A DNA stretch of 64,000 bases from Lysinibacillus pakistanensis (GTDB taxonomy: Bacteria; Bacillota; Bacilli; Bacillales_A; Planococcaceae): assembly GCA_001312325.1 (NCBI GenBank), contig BBDJ01000014.1:1-64000 (forward strand). Direction: 5' to 3'. Below, piece after piece: positions 1 to 10,660 of the stretch (within the stretch, counting starts at the first letter, position 1; each line of letters opens with the position of its first letter). Under the pieces are notes generated by a model. The model was given only the letters and a program-made list of their open reading frames with translations, did no database searches and was not told the origin of the DNA. Both the position numbers and the translations under genes were made by a program.

Positions 1-62
1 CTTACATCTACTGCTTTTTTTATGATTTCTTCGTTTGTTTTTGCTTGATATGTTAAAAGCAT
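1..62 (-). CDS. N-terminal fragment of an unidentified protein
   Basis: Only about the first 20 codons are inside the window; the gene runs off the left edge on the minus strand. The start at 62 is chosen because AAGGA sits 7 bases before the ATG; an in-frame ATG 18 bases further upstream has poorer spacing. The visible residues begin MLLTYQAKTNEE. This is too little to assign a family. A DinB-type fold is a weak guess only. Confidence 0.35.
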   Translation of the reverse strand, partial: MLLTYQAKTNEEIIKKAVDV

Positions 63-194
63 AAAAAAATCCTTATACATCCTTCGATATAATCTTTCAT
101 TCTGAATAAGCTACAAATATACTTGTAACCGAAATTATTTACTGTCATTTAGACAAATATTCCATGGTAAATCTCAATAATATTGGTATATCCT

Positions 195-223
195 TTGGAA
201 TAACTCTAGCTTTCTTTTATAAT
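195..223 (+). promoter_or_regulatory. Sigma-A-type promoter of the SLH protein gene
   Basis: A TTGGAA box (195-200) and a perfect TATAAT (218-223) are separated by 17 bases. A strong TAGGAGG ribosome site follows at 243-249, 8 bases before the ATG at 258. The combination suggests strong housekeeping expression, as expected for a surface protein. Confidence 0.7.
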
Positions 224-257
224 AGAGGTTGAATAGAATTAGTAGGAGGTTATAAAT

Positions 258-3040
258 ATGAAGAAAAAGCAAAATAAATGGATTGTGAGCGCGGCATCTA
301 CAGCATTGGTTGCAGCAGCTGTTGTTCCTACTGCAAGTGCAGCCTCCTTTACAGATATTGCAAAGAGTGACCATAAAGAGGGGATTTTGGCATTAGCAGA
401 TGCAAAGATAGTTGGTGGATATACTGATGGCACATTTAGACCAAATGCTACCCTTACGCAAAGCAATGTTATTAAATTTTTAGGAAAATGGCTAGTATCC
501 GAACACTACCAAGTTCCTGCAGATTACAATAAAAAAAGTACGTTTTACGGACATGCAGCCAGCAACTACAAAAGATAAAGAATTACTACAATATGCAGCG
601 CTTATCTATGATAATGGCATAACTAAAGGTACTAACAACAAGTTAATGCCTTCAGCGAATATTACGCGTGAACAAATGGCCTCTTATTTGGTAAAAGCGA
701 TTGAGACAGTTTATGATATTGATTTAATTGCAAAGTATAAAGAAGAAAACCATAAATCCTCTATTACGGACTTAAAAAATGCAGCAGTAGAGAATCGTGA
801 AGCTATTATTGCCCTTGAGTATGCAAAGATTACTAATGTTAAAACATTTAATCCTAAAAGCACACTAACACGTGGTCAATTTGCATCCTTTTTACATCGT
901 ACTATGACCAATATTAAAGAGATGATAAAAGTTCCTGAGGTGCCATTACTTATCCAAACAGTGAAAGTAGTAGATGCGACTACACTACAGGTAACGCTAA
1001 CAGACGGGACAAGCCACAAGGTAACATTAGCAACGCCACTTATTGAAAATGTGGAAACAAAGGTGGATTTTAAAATTAATGATAAATCCTATTCAGCTGT
1101 TGTTACATATGAAGTCAATGAACTAAAGGTAATATCAGTGGAGGGAATTAATGGCTCTCAAATTAAAGTTGCTTTTAACCTAGCAATTGATCCACTTTCT
1201 GTATTAAAAACGGATGGTAAACTACAGGATAATATTGCGGCTTTCTCTAATGTGGATACATTAAGATCACTATCCATTGTGAAGGCAGAAATTAGTGCTG
1301 ATAAAAAAATCAATCATCTTTACAGTCAATGAGCCATTGAAAGGCACACATCGTTATGTACTTAACAACATTAAATCAGAAAAAGGTCTACTACTTAAAC
1401 AAGTAGATGCGAATTTTGTCACTGCTGGGGATACGCAACCCCCTACTATTTTGGGAACAACGCAAGGAAACAACTCTTCAATTGTAAAAGTGCAGTTTTC
1501 TGAGCCAATGGCAGCATTTCCAAATGAACGCATTCAATTCACGTTACCAAATGGAACAAGGGTGATGAATGTAGTGGGAAGCATTGAGCAAAACGCTACT
1601 GAAGCAACCTTTGATTTATCAGCTGCAACAGTGAATGGCGGTTATTTGGCACCTGGTGCAGCTATGCAGATTACATTTGTAGCAGCAACAGATTTAGCAG
1701 GAAATATCATTTCACCAAATCCAGCTACTATCTCAGTGAAAAAAGGGGATAGAGATGGTATTCCGCCAGCGCTATCCACTGTCACACAAACGGGTCCAAA
1801 TACATTCCAGTTATTGTTTTCAGAGGAGATTCAACCACTTTATGTATATGATTTATCCATTAAAAGTGGACAGACTTCATTCACCATCAATAAGGTTGAG
1901 AAAGATCCTAAAAATGGTCGTTTAGTCAATGTAACGGTAGATCCAAGAAATATACTTCAGGGAATTACTACTATTGGGACTGCTACTGGTCGCGTTATTA
2001 CTGATTTATCAGGTGAAACAGCAACCTTCTCAACAGTGTATAATTTTATTAGAGATGATAAAGCGCCTGCTTTAACCCATTCTGAAATTGTTTATGAAGA
2101 TAATGTAGAATATTTACAATTAACTTTTGATAAGCCTATACAGTTAGGAGCTTATGCAAAAGCAGCATTTACTGGAAGCTATATGAATAACCATATTTTA
2201 TATGAACTATCAAGAGGCCCTCAAAGTGATATTCATATAGTAAAAGATCAACCTACGAAACTACGTGTTAAGATAGCAGGATTACTTGGCCCTTATGATG
2301 CAAAGGGAGCTCTTTATGATGGTAAATTGACTTTATTTAACGTAACAAATTTATATGGTGTACCTATCAATGAAGTACAAAATGTTAAATTTTCGCGTAA
2401 TGGTGATTTGAATATTAATAACAATAAACTTTCATTATTGCCGAATAATGGGATTCAAACATCTGCAACAGATAATTCGATTAGAGATAATAATATTGTG
2501 TATCTAAATTTCAATTATCCTGTTGATGCAGCACTTGCTCAAAACATTCAAAATTATAGTATTGATAATGCACTGATTGAAAGTGCAATTGTAGAGGGCT
2601 CCAATTTAAATCGTATTAAGCTTACGTTGAAAAAGGATTCCAATTATTTTACTGGAGCTCGAAATATAACAATTAAAGGTTTAAGAGCGGCGAACTCTAT
2701 GGAATCATTCGATGAGGTGCGTGCAGTAATCAATCTTAAAGAAAATATTGCACCAAAGATACAAACTATTAATGTTAACAATTCACAAACATTAGAGCTT
2801 ACTTTCAGTGAACCAGTTATAAATGGAAGTCCTATGGATTTTGATATTCTTGTAAATGGTAATTCAATAGCAGCTACAACTACTTATACACAAGATAATA
2901 GAGTCCTAATTACAATACCTCAAAGTGGGTTTGAATACGGTAGAAATGTGACAATTCTAGCTTCATCTAGAAATACGCTTACAGATTATAGTGGGAATAA
3001 GTTGGATTTCACTTCGCAGTCAATTATAGTGCAAAGATAA
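258..3040 (+). CDS. S-layer homology (SLH) domain surface protein with Ig-like repeats, two frameshifts
   Basis: Secreted cell-wall-anchored protein of about 926 residues after correction. A signal peptide (residues 1 to about 29, ending in an ASA cleavage site) is followed by three SLH modules (roughly 30-220). The first reads SFTDI and ends with the TFRPNATLTQ motif. SLH modules bind pyruvylated secondary cell-wall polymer. The rest is a series of bacterial Ig-like units, each with a PPxI or APxL start and an FSEPM/FSEEI/FDKPI-type strand (at least four). The reading frame breaks at A7 runs 531-537 and 1303-1309; dropping one A at each gives continuous SLH2 (VRFTDM) and DKKSIIFTVNEP. A strong hairpin terminator follows. 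It could be an S-layer protein or an accessory surface protein; no catalytic domain is seen. Confidence 0.85.
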
Positions 3041-3079
3041 TTTGTTTTTCCCAGCAACTCTACCTAAAGTTGAATACTA

Positions 3080-3117
3080 AAATGCAGTAGATATCAATTT
3101 TATCTACTGCATTTTTT
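3080..3117 (+). terminator. Rho-independent terminator of the SLH gene
   Basis: A 14-bp stem (AAATGCAGTAGATA paired with TATCTACTGCATTT) with a 7-base loop is followed by a T tract. It lies 40 bases after the stop codon of the SLH protein. Confidence 0.85.
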
Positions 3118-3139
3118 TATGAAAAACTTGTGATATTTA

Positions 3140-3780
3140 TTAATGTGAGATAAACGGAGATTTATGTATAAACTGAGGATCGTCTAGATGTTTAATAATA
3201 AAGGTGGCTATATCCTGATTTGTAATTTTTATGCCAGGCATATCTGTTTGGCCTACTTTTATAGACTTAGATGTTAAACTATTTTTTTACAAAGGGTAAT
3301 CTAAAAAGTGTCCATTTAATATTTTTATTGTTAGATAAAATTTTCCACTCCAATTTTTTTATCTTCCATCATCTTAGGAAAGAGAACTTCAAATAACTTC
3401 GCGCCAACACGATTCAACAGGCTTTTCTTGTCTCCATCAATTGTTAAAGAACCACCCGATACACCTATATAGCGGTTAATGTTCAAATCTTGCATCACAT
3501 CAAGAATAGTTGTAGTGACCTTGCTATAGATTGGATCATCTTTTGCTGGCTGCCCAAATGTATTTATGACAATATTACAGTCTTTGAATAGCTCTCGAAT
3601 AGTATTTATATCCTGTATCTGACCTTTCACAATGTCCATCTTTTCATTTTTATACGATAATTTTTCAGGGTTTCTCGCAAGCATCCGAACGTAATATCCT
3701 TGCTGTATAGCATGCTTTGCTAAATGTTTTCCCACCCTCCCTGTTCCTCCAATAATCGCTATTTTATAGGAGCTATCCAT
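3140..3780 (-). CDS. NAD(P)-binding (NmrA/SDR-like) protein, two frameshifts
   Basis: A protein of 212 residues once corrected. The N-terminus KIAIIGGTGRVGKH is the GxxGxxG dinucleotide-binding loop of atypical short-chain dehydrogenases; the family uses NAD(P)H and acts as a reductase or redox sensor. The next segment (YYVRMLARNPEKL, then a DI segment) fits the NmrA-like group. The frame is lost at the T7 runs 3354-3360 and 3282-3288. With T6 at both, translation continues to a stop at 3140. The ribosome site GGAGG lies 8 bases before the ATG. The gene is divergent from the MerR regulator and may be its target (inference). Its substrate is unknown. Confidence 0.7.
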
Positions 3781-3871
3781 TCTATCGCCTCCAATAAGTA
3801 TAATAGTATGTTTACGTTTTAGACTTACATTGGTTTCAAATACCTTCCAATGGATATTTTAAAAATATCTA

Positions 3872-3902
3872 TTGACCTTAACGCTACGTAAAGGTTTACA
3901 GT
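3872..3902 (+). promoter_or_regulatory. MerR-type promoter and operator with 19-bp spacer
   Basis: A TTGACC box (3872-3877) and TACAGT (3897-3902) are 19 bases apart, the stretched spacing that MerR-family activators correct by bending DNA. Between them is the imperfect dyad ACCTTAACG-CTA-CGTAAAGGT (3875-3895), with 8 of 9 positions symmetrical. It lies directly upstream of the MerR gene, so autoregulation is likely. Confidence 0.75.
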
Positions 3903-3924
3903 AACATTAAAGGGAGGTGAGAAA

Positions 3925-4686
3925 ATGGAATATACAATTCAAGAGCTTGCGCAAATGTCAGGCGTGAGTACTAGAACGCTTCGTTATTATGATGAAATTG
4001 GATTATTGAAACCAGGGCGAACCAATGATGCAGGCTATCGATTTTATGGGCAGTTTGAGGTTGATATGCTACAGCAGATTTTATTTTATAGAGCTTTAGA
4101 TATGAAATTGGCTACAATCCAACAAATTATTCAAGCATCTGATTTTCAGCCAAAAGAGGCACTTGAAACGCATCGTGCTGCTTTACTTAAGCGGAAGGAG
4201 CAGCTTGAACAAATATTACAAACAGTGGAGAGAACTATACAATCAATTGAGGAGGAAAGACCAATGACAAATGAGGAGAAATTTATTGGATTTAAAGAAA
4301 AGTTAATCGAAAAGAATGAAAAGCAATACGGGCAAGAAATTCGTGCAAAATATGGGGATGATCAGGTGGACGCTTCAAATGCAAAGCTAATGAATATGAC
4401 AGAGGAGCAGTATCAGGCAATGCAGCAACTAGAACAGCAGCTATTTGAACGTTTAAAAGAAGCGATGGAAATCGGAGATACAAATAATGATGTGGCAATG
4501 GAGGTAGCAGAGCTTCATAAGCGGTGGTTATGCTTTTCTTGGTCACAATATTCCAAAGAGGCTCATGCGGGAATTGCTCAAATGTATACGGCGGATGAAC
4601 GCTTTACAGCCTATTATGATGAACGCATTACCGAAGGAGCCGCACAATTTTTACATGATGCCATTATTCATTATACAAAAAAATAA
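3925..4686 (+). CDS. MerR-family transcriptional regulator with TipAS effector domain
   Basis: Intact 253-residue regulator. Residues 1-70 form the winged HTH (YTIQELAQMSGVSTRTLRYYDE), residues about 75-115 the dimerising coiled coil, and residues 120-253 resemble the TipAS antibiotic-recognition domain. This architecture is that of B. subtilis Mta and Streptomyces TipA, which activate multidrug-resistance genes on binding hydrophobic cationic compounds. The ribosome site GGGAGGTGAG precedes the ATG. The gene is next to a 19-bp-spacer operator and divergent from an NAD(P)-binding protein. No efflux pump is adjacent, so its target beyond itself is uncertain. Family assignment is firm; the Mta-like role is inferred. 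Confidence 0.85.
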   Translation: MEYTIQELAQMSGVSTRTLRYYDEIGLLKPGRTNDAGYRFYGQFEVDMLQQILFYRALDMKLATIQQIIQASDFQPKEALETHRAALLKRKEQLEQILQTVERTIQSIEEERPMTNEEKFIGFKEKLIEKNEKQYGQEIRAKYGDDQVDASNAKLMNMTEEQYQAMQQLEQQLFERLKEAMEIGDTNNDVAMEVAELHKRWLCFSWSQYSKEAHAGIAQMYTADERFTAYYDERITEGAAQFLHDAIIHYTKK

Positions 4687-4762
4687 GTTGAAGCCTCTTC
4701 ATACTTGTATGTTTTAGAAATAGTAATTTAGGAAAAAATGAGGGTATGAGGAGGAGATTCTT

Positions 4763-5216
4763 TTGAACCCACAAGTAATGGGAAAATTAAAAAAAGCAAT
4801 TAGAGCAGGAATTACAGGAGATAGAAAAGCGGCTTGATGAATCGGAGCGACCACAGGCGACAGAGCTCTCTAATTATGATAATCATCCAGCTGACAATGC
4901 GAGTGATTTAACGGATCAGCTAACGGAAATGGCAATTGATGAGCATCGGGGTGACGAAGCAGAGGAAATAAAGCGGGCACTTCAAGCGATGGAGGAAGGA
5001 ACATATGGTAAATGCGCTGTATGTGGAGAAGAGATTCCTATTGATCGCTTAGAGGCAATGCCAAAAGCATTAACATGTGTTGAACATGCGGAACAAAAAG
5101 CTGACGATTTAAGACCAGTAGAAGAAGACGTGTTATCTGCTAATTCAAAATCGGATGATTTCCTAGAGCTTGAGGAATTTGGCTCTTCTGATACACCTCA
5201 AGATAAAAGTTTGTAA
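4763..5216 (+). CDS. yteA: YteA-type DksA/TraR zinc-finger protein, one frameshift
   Basis: A 150-residue protein starting at TTG 4763, placed 6 bases after GAGGAGGAG. An A7 run at 4789-4795 breaks the frame; with A6 the N-terminus becomes a coiled coil (KQLEQELQEIEKRLDE) joined to NYDNHPADNASDL. The C-terminal finger CAVCGEEIP...LTCVEHA has a Cys-x2-Cys ... Cys-x2-His metal site in place of a four-cysteine one. This matches the Bacillus YteA group of DksA/TraR-like proteins, which are linked to sporulating bacteria. Its exact role is not established. Confidence 0.8.
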
Positions 5217-5261
5217 GTATTTCAACCCTAAAGCAGTATAATAGCTGTATGGGGTGATAAT

Positions 5262-6189
5262 ATGGATATAATTGATTTACATTGTGATGCATTATGGAAA
5301 TTAACTACGTTAGAAAATGTAAAATTTGAAGATGATGTACAGTTGGCTACAAATCGGGGAAGATTACAATTAGGGCAAGTAAAGGCACAGGTTTTTGCTA
5401 TTTTTATTAATCCTAAAGTTCCTCAAAGCGAGCAGTTTTTAGAAGTGGTGCGTCAAATTGAAGCCTTTCATACGCATGTATTGCAAACGGAGGGCATGGT
5501 GCATATTACGGATTGGTCACAATTGGACACTTTAGCTCCACATGAAATTGGCGCTATTCTAAGCTTAGAGGGCTGTAGTCCAATTGGCGAGGACTTAACA
5601 AAACTTTCTCTAGTATTAGATGCAGGCGTAAAGCTTGTTGGCCTAACATGGAATGAAGAAAATGCAGTAGCACACGGTGCTGAACAGGATGCAAGCCTTG
5701 GATTAAAACCATTTGGTAAAGAGGTTATAAACTTGCTAAATGAGCGAGATATTATTATCGATGTCTCTCATTTAAATGAACAAAGCTTTTGGGATGTGCT
5801 GCCATTAGCGAAGCATATCATCGCTAGTCATAGTAATGCACGTGCCCTTTGTGACCATCCACGAAATTTAACGGATGCACAAGTAAAGGCATTAGTAGAG
5901 CATGGCGGACATATTCATTTAGTCTACTTTCCTTCATTTATCGGTGAAAATGCTACAATGGATGATTTAGTAGCGCATGTCAAACATCTAGCCAATATAG
6001 TAGGAATAGACCATCTTGGACTAGGTTCTGACTTTGATGGGATAGATGCCACGATAAATGGATTAGCTCATGCTGGAGAGGCACAAAATTTACTAGAGGC
6101 TTTAGGTGAATATTTTTCTATCGAGGAAGTTCGTGGAATTGCAAGTCAGAATTTTCGACGCTATGTAAAAAAATGCAGCAACCCTTTAA
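5262..6189 (+). CDS. Membrane dipeptidase (peptidase M19 family)
   Basis: Zinc dipeptidase of about 308 residues. The N-terminal DLHCDAL carries the first metal His and Asp. EGCSPIG follows, then DVSHLNEQSFW, the pair IIASHSNARALCDHPRNL with two metal histidines and an arginine, and a late GLGSDFDGID. This is the renal dipeptidase family, which hydrolyses L,D or L,L dipeptides; bacterial members lack a membrane anchor and none is seen here. An A7 run (6167-6173) shifts the last codons. With A6 the protein ends at 6187-6189, inside the terminator stem, which fits the usual family length better than read-through to 6245. A TATAAT box at 5237-5242 is a candidate -10 element. Confidence 0.85.
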
Positions 6190-6206
6190 GGTGCTGCATT
6201 TTCTTT
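6171..6206. terminator. Bidirectional terminator between dipeptidase and menA
   Basis: AAATGCAGCA and TGCTGCATTT form the stem, with A/T tracts on both sides giving T runs on either strand. It separates two converging genes whose stops are 33 bases apart. Confidence 0.75.
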
Positions 6207-6221
6207 TTTCAGAAGTTAATG

Positions 6222-7142
6222 TTAATAAAAGAAATAATGAATTAATAAACCGATTCCTAAGAGGAAGCCGAAGAATGTATTAGTTTGGGCTGTAAATTTC
6301 ATGGCAGGCATTACTTCCTTTGCTTCTTTTTTATCGCGGAAAATTTGAATCGCACGAAGAGGCTTTGGTACACATAAGAAAATAATTAAAGCCCAAAACG
6401 TAATACCGTCAATGGCTACAAGAGCGATTACCCATAGAAATGAGATAATAAAAAAGCCAGATAGTACAGAAATTGCCCGATCTCGGCCTACTAAAATAGC
6501 AAGTGTTTTTCTACCTCCCTCTGTATCTCCTACTATATCACGGATATTGTTGGATAGCATGATAGCACTAACTAAGATCATACTCGGTACAGATAGCAAA
6601 ACAGCATCAAATGTCACTGTAAGCGTTTGAATATAAAAGGCGATTAAAACAATTCCCATTCCCATTACGGCACCTGATACAATTTCTCCAAAAGGTGAAT
6701 AGGCAATAGGATATGGTCCTCCCGTATATAAAAATCCAATAAGCATACAAACGAGGCCAACAGCAGCTAGCCACCAAGAGGTAGAGGCACATATGTAAAT
6801 GCCAAGTAGCATTGCGATTGCATAAAAGCTTAATGCGATGGTCATGATTGTTTTTGGCTGAACTCCATGACGAACAATGGTTCCACCAATACCAACGGAA
6901 TGCTCATTATCTAATCCTAGCTTGTAATCATAATATTCATTGAACATATTTGTTGCTGCTTGTATAAGCATACTTGCAATGAGCATAGCAAAAAATAGTC
7001 CAAAATCAATTGTTTGTTTTTCAATCGCTAGTGCAATTGCTGTTCCTAAAAATACTGGAACGAATGAAGCGGTTAAAGTATGTGGACGTGTTAAATGCCA
7101 CCAAACTTTAAAACCCCTATCAGCTTCAATGACTTTGGTCAT
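6222..7142 (-). CDS. menA: 1,4-dihydroxy-2-naphthoate polyprenyltransferase MenA
   Basis: Intact 306-residue integral membrane enzyme of the UbiA superfamily. It attaches a polyprenyl chain to 1,4-dihydroxy-2-naphthoate, giving demethylmenaquinone. The two aspartate motifs that bind the prenyl diphosphate through magnesium are visible: NEYYDYKLGLD near residue 72 and NNIRDIVGDTEGGRKT near residue 197. About eight to nine hydrophobic segments fit the fold. The start has WWHLTRPHTLTASFVPV, typical of MenA, and GGAGAG lies 10 bases upstream. It is divergent from the other men genes across a 412-base gap. Confidence 0.93.
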   Translation of the reverse strand: MTKVIEADRGFKVWWHLTRPHTLTASFVPVFLGTAIALAIEKQTIDFGLFFAMLIASMLIQAATNMFNEYYDYKLGLDNEHSVGIGGTIVRHGVQPKTIMTIALSFYAIAMLLGIYICASTSWWLAAVGLVCMLIGFLYTGGPYPIAYSPFGEIVSGAVMGMGIVLIAFYIQTLTVTFDAVLLSVPSMILVSAIMLSNNIRDIVGDTEGGRKTLAILVGRDRAISVLSGFFIISFLWVIALVAIDGITFWALIIFLCVPKPLRAIQIFRDKKEAKEVMPAMKFTAQTNTFFGFLLGIGLLIHYFFY

Positions 7143-7554
7143 AAGGTCTTTCTCTCCTTCAAATGTTGTCGACTCTTCTTATTTTAAACGAAGAATGAGA
7201 AAATGGGTAGGTTCACAGCTTATTACATACTGTTTACTGAAAAAAAAGTGATACAATAGAACATGCATTTATGAGCTGGAGATAATTTATGTATTTTATA
7301 GCAATCGTACGAAAAAAAAGAATCGTCTTACATAGTACGACGAATTTTTAAACGAATCAAGTAAAGGCTGGTAGACGTCATGAATGTTTTTGTGTGCAAA
7401 AAAAAGAGGGTTAGAAAAAAATGATGGACTTTGACCCACATTGCAAAACCAAGCACAATCAAACATTACACACATTGTCTCTGAAAAGATAGAGAAACAG
7501 TTACAATGCCAAACATGATTGTTGATGTACATTGCAACAACGGAGGTAATTTTC
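7143..7554. other. Divergent intergenic region between menA and menF
   Basis: No gene is supported here. A possible -10 (TACAAT, 7252-7257) has no convincing -35 partner. The ribosome site CGGAGGT at 7541-7547 belongs to menF. The regulatory signals of both men units must lie in this interval, but I see no known riboswitch or clear operator. Confidence 0.4.
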
Positions 7555-8943
7555 ATGCAACAGAAGTGGTACCAAGCCACAGAAGTAGAAGTGGACTCTT
7601 TGGGCCAAAGCCTTCATTTTTATATGGAAACAATTGAAGTTAGTCGCTTATCTGCACTAGCATTTTTTGCAGCAGGCGAGGGTAATTATAAAGGTGAACG
7701 ATTTTATTGGCAAAATAGAGAAAAAAACAATGACATTAGTAGGGCTAGGACATGCCTATACGATTCAGAATAACGCCAAAAATGATCGCTATGATGCTGT
7801 AGAAGCAGAATGGAAAAAAATTAACAAGTAACTGTATGAAGGGGCAGGGCGAGCTACAGCCAATTTTGTTTGGTGGCTTTACATTTGATCCGCAAAATAA
7901 TGTAGATGGAGAATGGACCAACTTTCCAGAGGCTTATTTTGCACTTGCCACATATCAGCTTGTTATTCGAGATGACAAAGCCTATGTCAGCATTCATCTC
8001 ATTACAAAGAAAGAGCAGGCAGAGGATCAATTTGAAGCGTTACGTAAAGAGAGAGATTACCTAATTCATGCTGCTCAGGTAAAAGAAGTGAAAACGTATT
8101 CAAAGCCTGAAATCACAAGTTATTACGAACCTTATAAGGATCCGTATCTTGCATCCATTGACCAAGTGACAGCACTGATTAAACAAAAAAAAGGCAGATA
8201 AAGTGGTGATCGCACGTTCCCTTGCATTGCAATTCAAAGAGCAAGTTTCTTCACCTCAAGTACTGTCACAGATTATTCATGAACAACCTGAGAGTTATTT
8301 ATTTGGTTTAGAGCGTCAGGATTTATTGTTTTTTTGGTGCGTCACCTGAACGACTTGTAAAGGTAGAAAATGGACGTGCCTTTTCATCTTGTATTGCTGG
8401 CTCCATCAAAAGGGGAAAGACAGCAGAAGAAGATGAAGCTTATGGTCAAAGCCTATTAAATGACCCGAAAAATGGGGGCGAGCATCAATATGTGGTAGAC
8501 ATGATTGCGGACACATTCCGTAGAAATTGTGTTGATATGAGGATACCTGATAACCCTCGCCTCTTAAAAATAAGGGATATACAACATCTATACACACCCG
8601 TTGAAGGCAGTTAAATAGTGAGGCTACGATTTTACAGCTGACAAAATCCTTACATCCTACCCCTGCTCTAGGCGGTGTTCCCAGAACGGAGGCGATGGCA
8701 GCGATACGTAAGTATGAGCCTATGAATCGAGGCCTTTATGCTGGACCGATTGGTTGGGTAGATGCGGAAGGCAACGGGGAATTTGCAGTAGCCATACGTT
8801 CGGCTGCTTTACTGAAAGATAAAGCTTACTTATACGCTGGTGGCGGAATAGTTGCTGATTCAGAGCCACAATCTGAATATGAGGAAACATTAGTGAAATT
8901 CCGCCCAATGCTACGTGCGTTAGGAGGACATTTAAATGAATGA
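7555..8943 (+). CDS. menF: Isochorismate synthase MenF, five frame breaks
   Basis: First enzyme of menaquinone synthesis; it converts chorismate to isochorismate. Whole-gene length is 461 residues after correction. Breaks lie at A7 7721-7727, A7 7814-7820, A8 8185-8192, T7 8329-8335 (one base too many each), and near 8607, where one base is missing (GAAGGCAG should encode E-G-Q). The rebuilt protein has the chorismate-binding fold: LLFFGASPERLV, GSIKRGKTAEED, LLKIRDIQHLYTPVEG, HPTPALGGVPR and YAGPIGWVDAEGNGEFAVAIR. The start has CGGAGGT 7 bases upstream. It overlaps menD by 8 bases, indicating one operon. Confidence 0.88.
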
Positions 8944-10660
8944 AAGGGAGATTTTAACAGAATACGTTTATCAAATGGTGGCAGCTCTTGTACAAGCTGG
9001 TGTAGAGAATGTTGTAGTTAGTCCAGGTTCTCGCTCAACACCCTTGGCTTATGCCTTTGCTTCAACGAAACAGCTTCATATGTATCGCCAGGTAGATGAA
9101 CGATCTGCTGCCTTTTTCGCATTGGGAATTGCAAAGGCTACAGTAAAGCCTGTAGTACTATTATGTACATCTGGAACAGCTGCGGCAAACTATTTTCCGG
9201 CCATTGTGGAAGCGAGTTATGCCCGTGTACCACTAATTGTTATTACGGCAGATCGTCCACATGAATTACGAGAGGTCGGGGCACCACAAGCGATAAATCA
9301 GCCAAATTTATACGGTTCACATGTCAAATGGAGTGTAGATTTCCCATTAGCGGATAATGCTGCACCAACATTACCGTTTATCGAGCGCCATATCGCACGA
9401 GCAGTAGCCATTGCTACAAGTGCACCATTTGGACCAGTGCATATTAATGTCCCATTCCGGGAGCCGTTATTAATTGATTTTCGAGATGAGTTACCAGAAA
9501 CAGCATTTAAACAAAGTAGGATGGCTCAGTTAATGCCTTCAAAGATAGCTCAGCAGGAATTATCCTCGATTTTACGAGCATCCGAACGAGGCTTTGTTAT
9601 TATTGGGGAGCTGCCACTCGGCACGGATTTAACAATTATGTGGGATTTTGTTCGCCAGTTAAAATGGCCAGTTATCGTCGAGAGTCTATCAAATATGCGT
9701 ACTTCAGTACCAGAGGATTGTTTACCTTATATTATTACAACTTATGATGCTATTATGAAGAGCGATGAGTTTAAAGCGTTGGTTAAACCTGATACAGTGC
9801 TTCGCTTCGGTGCACAGCCTGTTTCTAAATTTATCATGCAGTTTATTACAAATTCCCAGCCAACCGCTTATATTGTAGTTGATGAAGATCCGATGTTCCG
9901 GGACGCTTCTGGTGTATCTACTCATTTTATTCATGCGGAGTTAGGAGAATGGCTGACGAATTTAGACATCTCTGATACAGCACTAGATGCACAATATTTA
10001 GCTGAATGGCAGGATGCTAATGATATAGCGCTTGAATATATTGAGCACTATTCTGAAGCTGCTGTAGATGAGGGAGCAATGGTAAGCCGATTATTAAGGT
10101 TTATTCCAAATGGTAGTGATATTTTTGTGAGCAGTAGTATGCCTGTGCGTGATATTGATACGTTTTTAATGGCAACACCAAAAGATATTCGTATCATTGC
10201 AAATCGAGGAACAAATGGTATTGATGGTGTCGTGTCAACGGCAATGGGATTTAGTCAGGGGAATAACCGTGAAACCTACTTACTTATTGGTGATTTAGCC
10301 TTTTTACATGATATCAATGGTCTTATCGCATCAAGGTACCAAGAGTGTAATCTAACCATTATCGTGATGAACAATGATGGTGGCGGTATTTTCTCTTATT
10401 TACCACAATCCACTGTAGAAGCACATTATGAAGATTTATTTGGTACACCAACTGCCCTTGAATTCAATGATATTGCTCAGATGTATGAGATGGACTATAT
10501 CCGTGTAGAAGATATTTCGGAGCTTTCTGAGAAGTTTACAACAGTAAAAACACGTTCATTGCGTTTGCTTGAAATTTTCACAGATAGAGAAGAAAATGTT
10601 TATGCACATCGGGCACTTTGGAATCGCATTAATGCGGGGTTAAAAGCATGGCAAAGCTAA
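8936..10660 (+). CDS. menD: SEPHCHC synthase MenD (thiamine-diphosphate enzyme)
   Basis: Intact 574-residue enzyme. It joins isochorismate and 2-oxoglutarate, with decarboxylation, to give 2-succinyl-5-enolpyruvyl-6-hydroxy-3-cyclohexene-1-carboxylate. The N-terminal SPGSRSTPLAYAF near residue 29 and the VDERSAAF glutamate near 56 belong to the pyrimidine domain. GDLAFLHDINGL and MNNDGGGIF near residues 450-485 form the thiamine-diphosphate/magnesium site. The start has AGGAGG 7 bases upstream and overlaps menF, while the end overlaps menH by 13 bases. The tight overlaps suggest translational coupling. Confidence 0.95.
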   Translation: MNEREILTEYVYQMVAALVQAGVENVVVSPGSRSTPLAYAFASTKQLHMYRQVDERSAAFFALGIAKATVKPVVLLCTSGTAAANYFPAIVEASYARVPLIVITADRPHELREVGAPQAINQPNLYGSHVKWSVDFPLADNAAPTLPFIERHIARAVAIATSAPFGPVHINVPFREPLLIDFRDELPETAFKQSRMAQLMPSKIAQQELSSILRASERGFVIIGELPLGTDLTIMWDFVRQLKWPVIVESLSNMRTSVPEDCLPYIITTYDAIMKSDEFKALVKPDTVLRFGAQPVSKFIMQFITNSQPTAYIVVDEDPMFRDASGVSTHFIHAELGEWLTNLDISDTALDAQYLAEWQDANDIALEYIEHYSEAAVDEGAMVSRLLRFIPNGSDIFVSSSMPVRDIDTFLMATPKDIRIIANRGTNGIDGVVSTAMGFSQGNNRETYLLIGDLAFLHDINGLIASRYQECNLTIIVMNNDGGGIFSYLPQSTVEAHYEDLFGTPTALEFNDIAQMYEMDYIRVEDISELSEKFTTVKTRSLRLLEIFTDREENVYAHRALWNRINAGLKAWQS

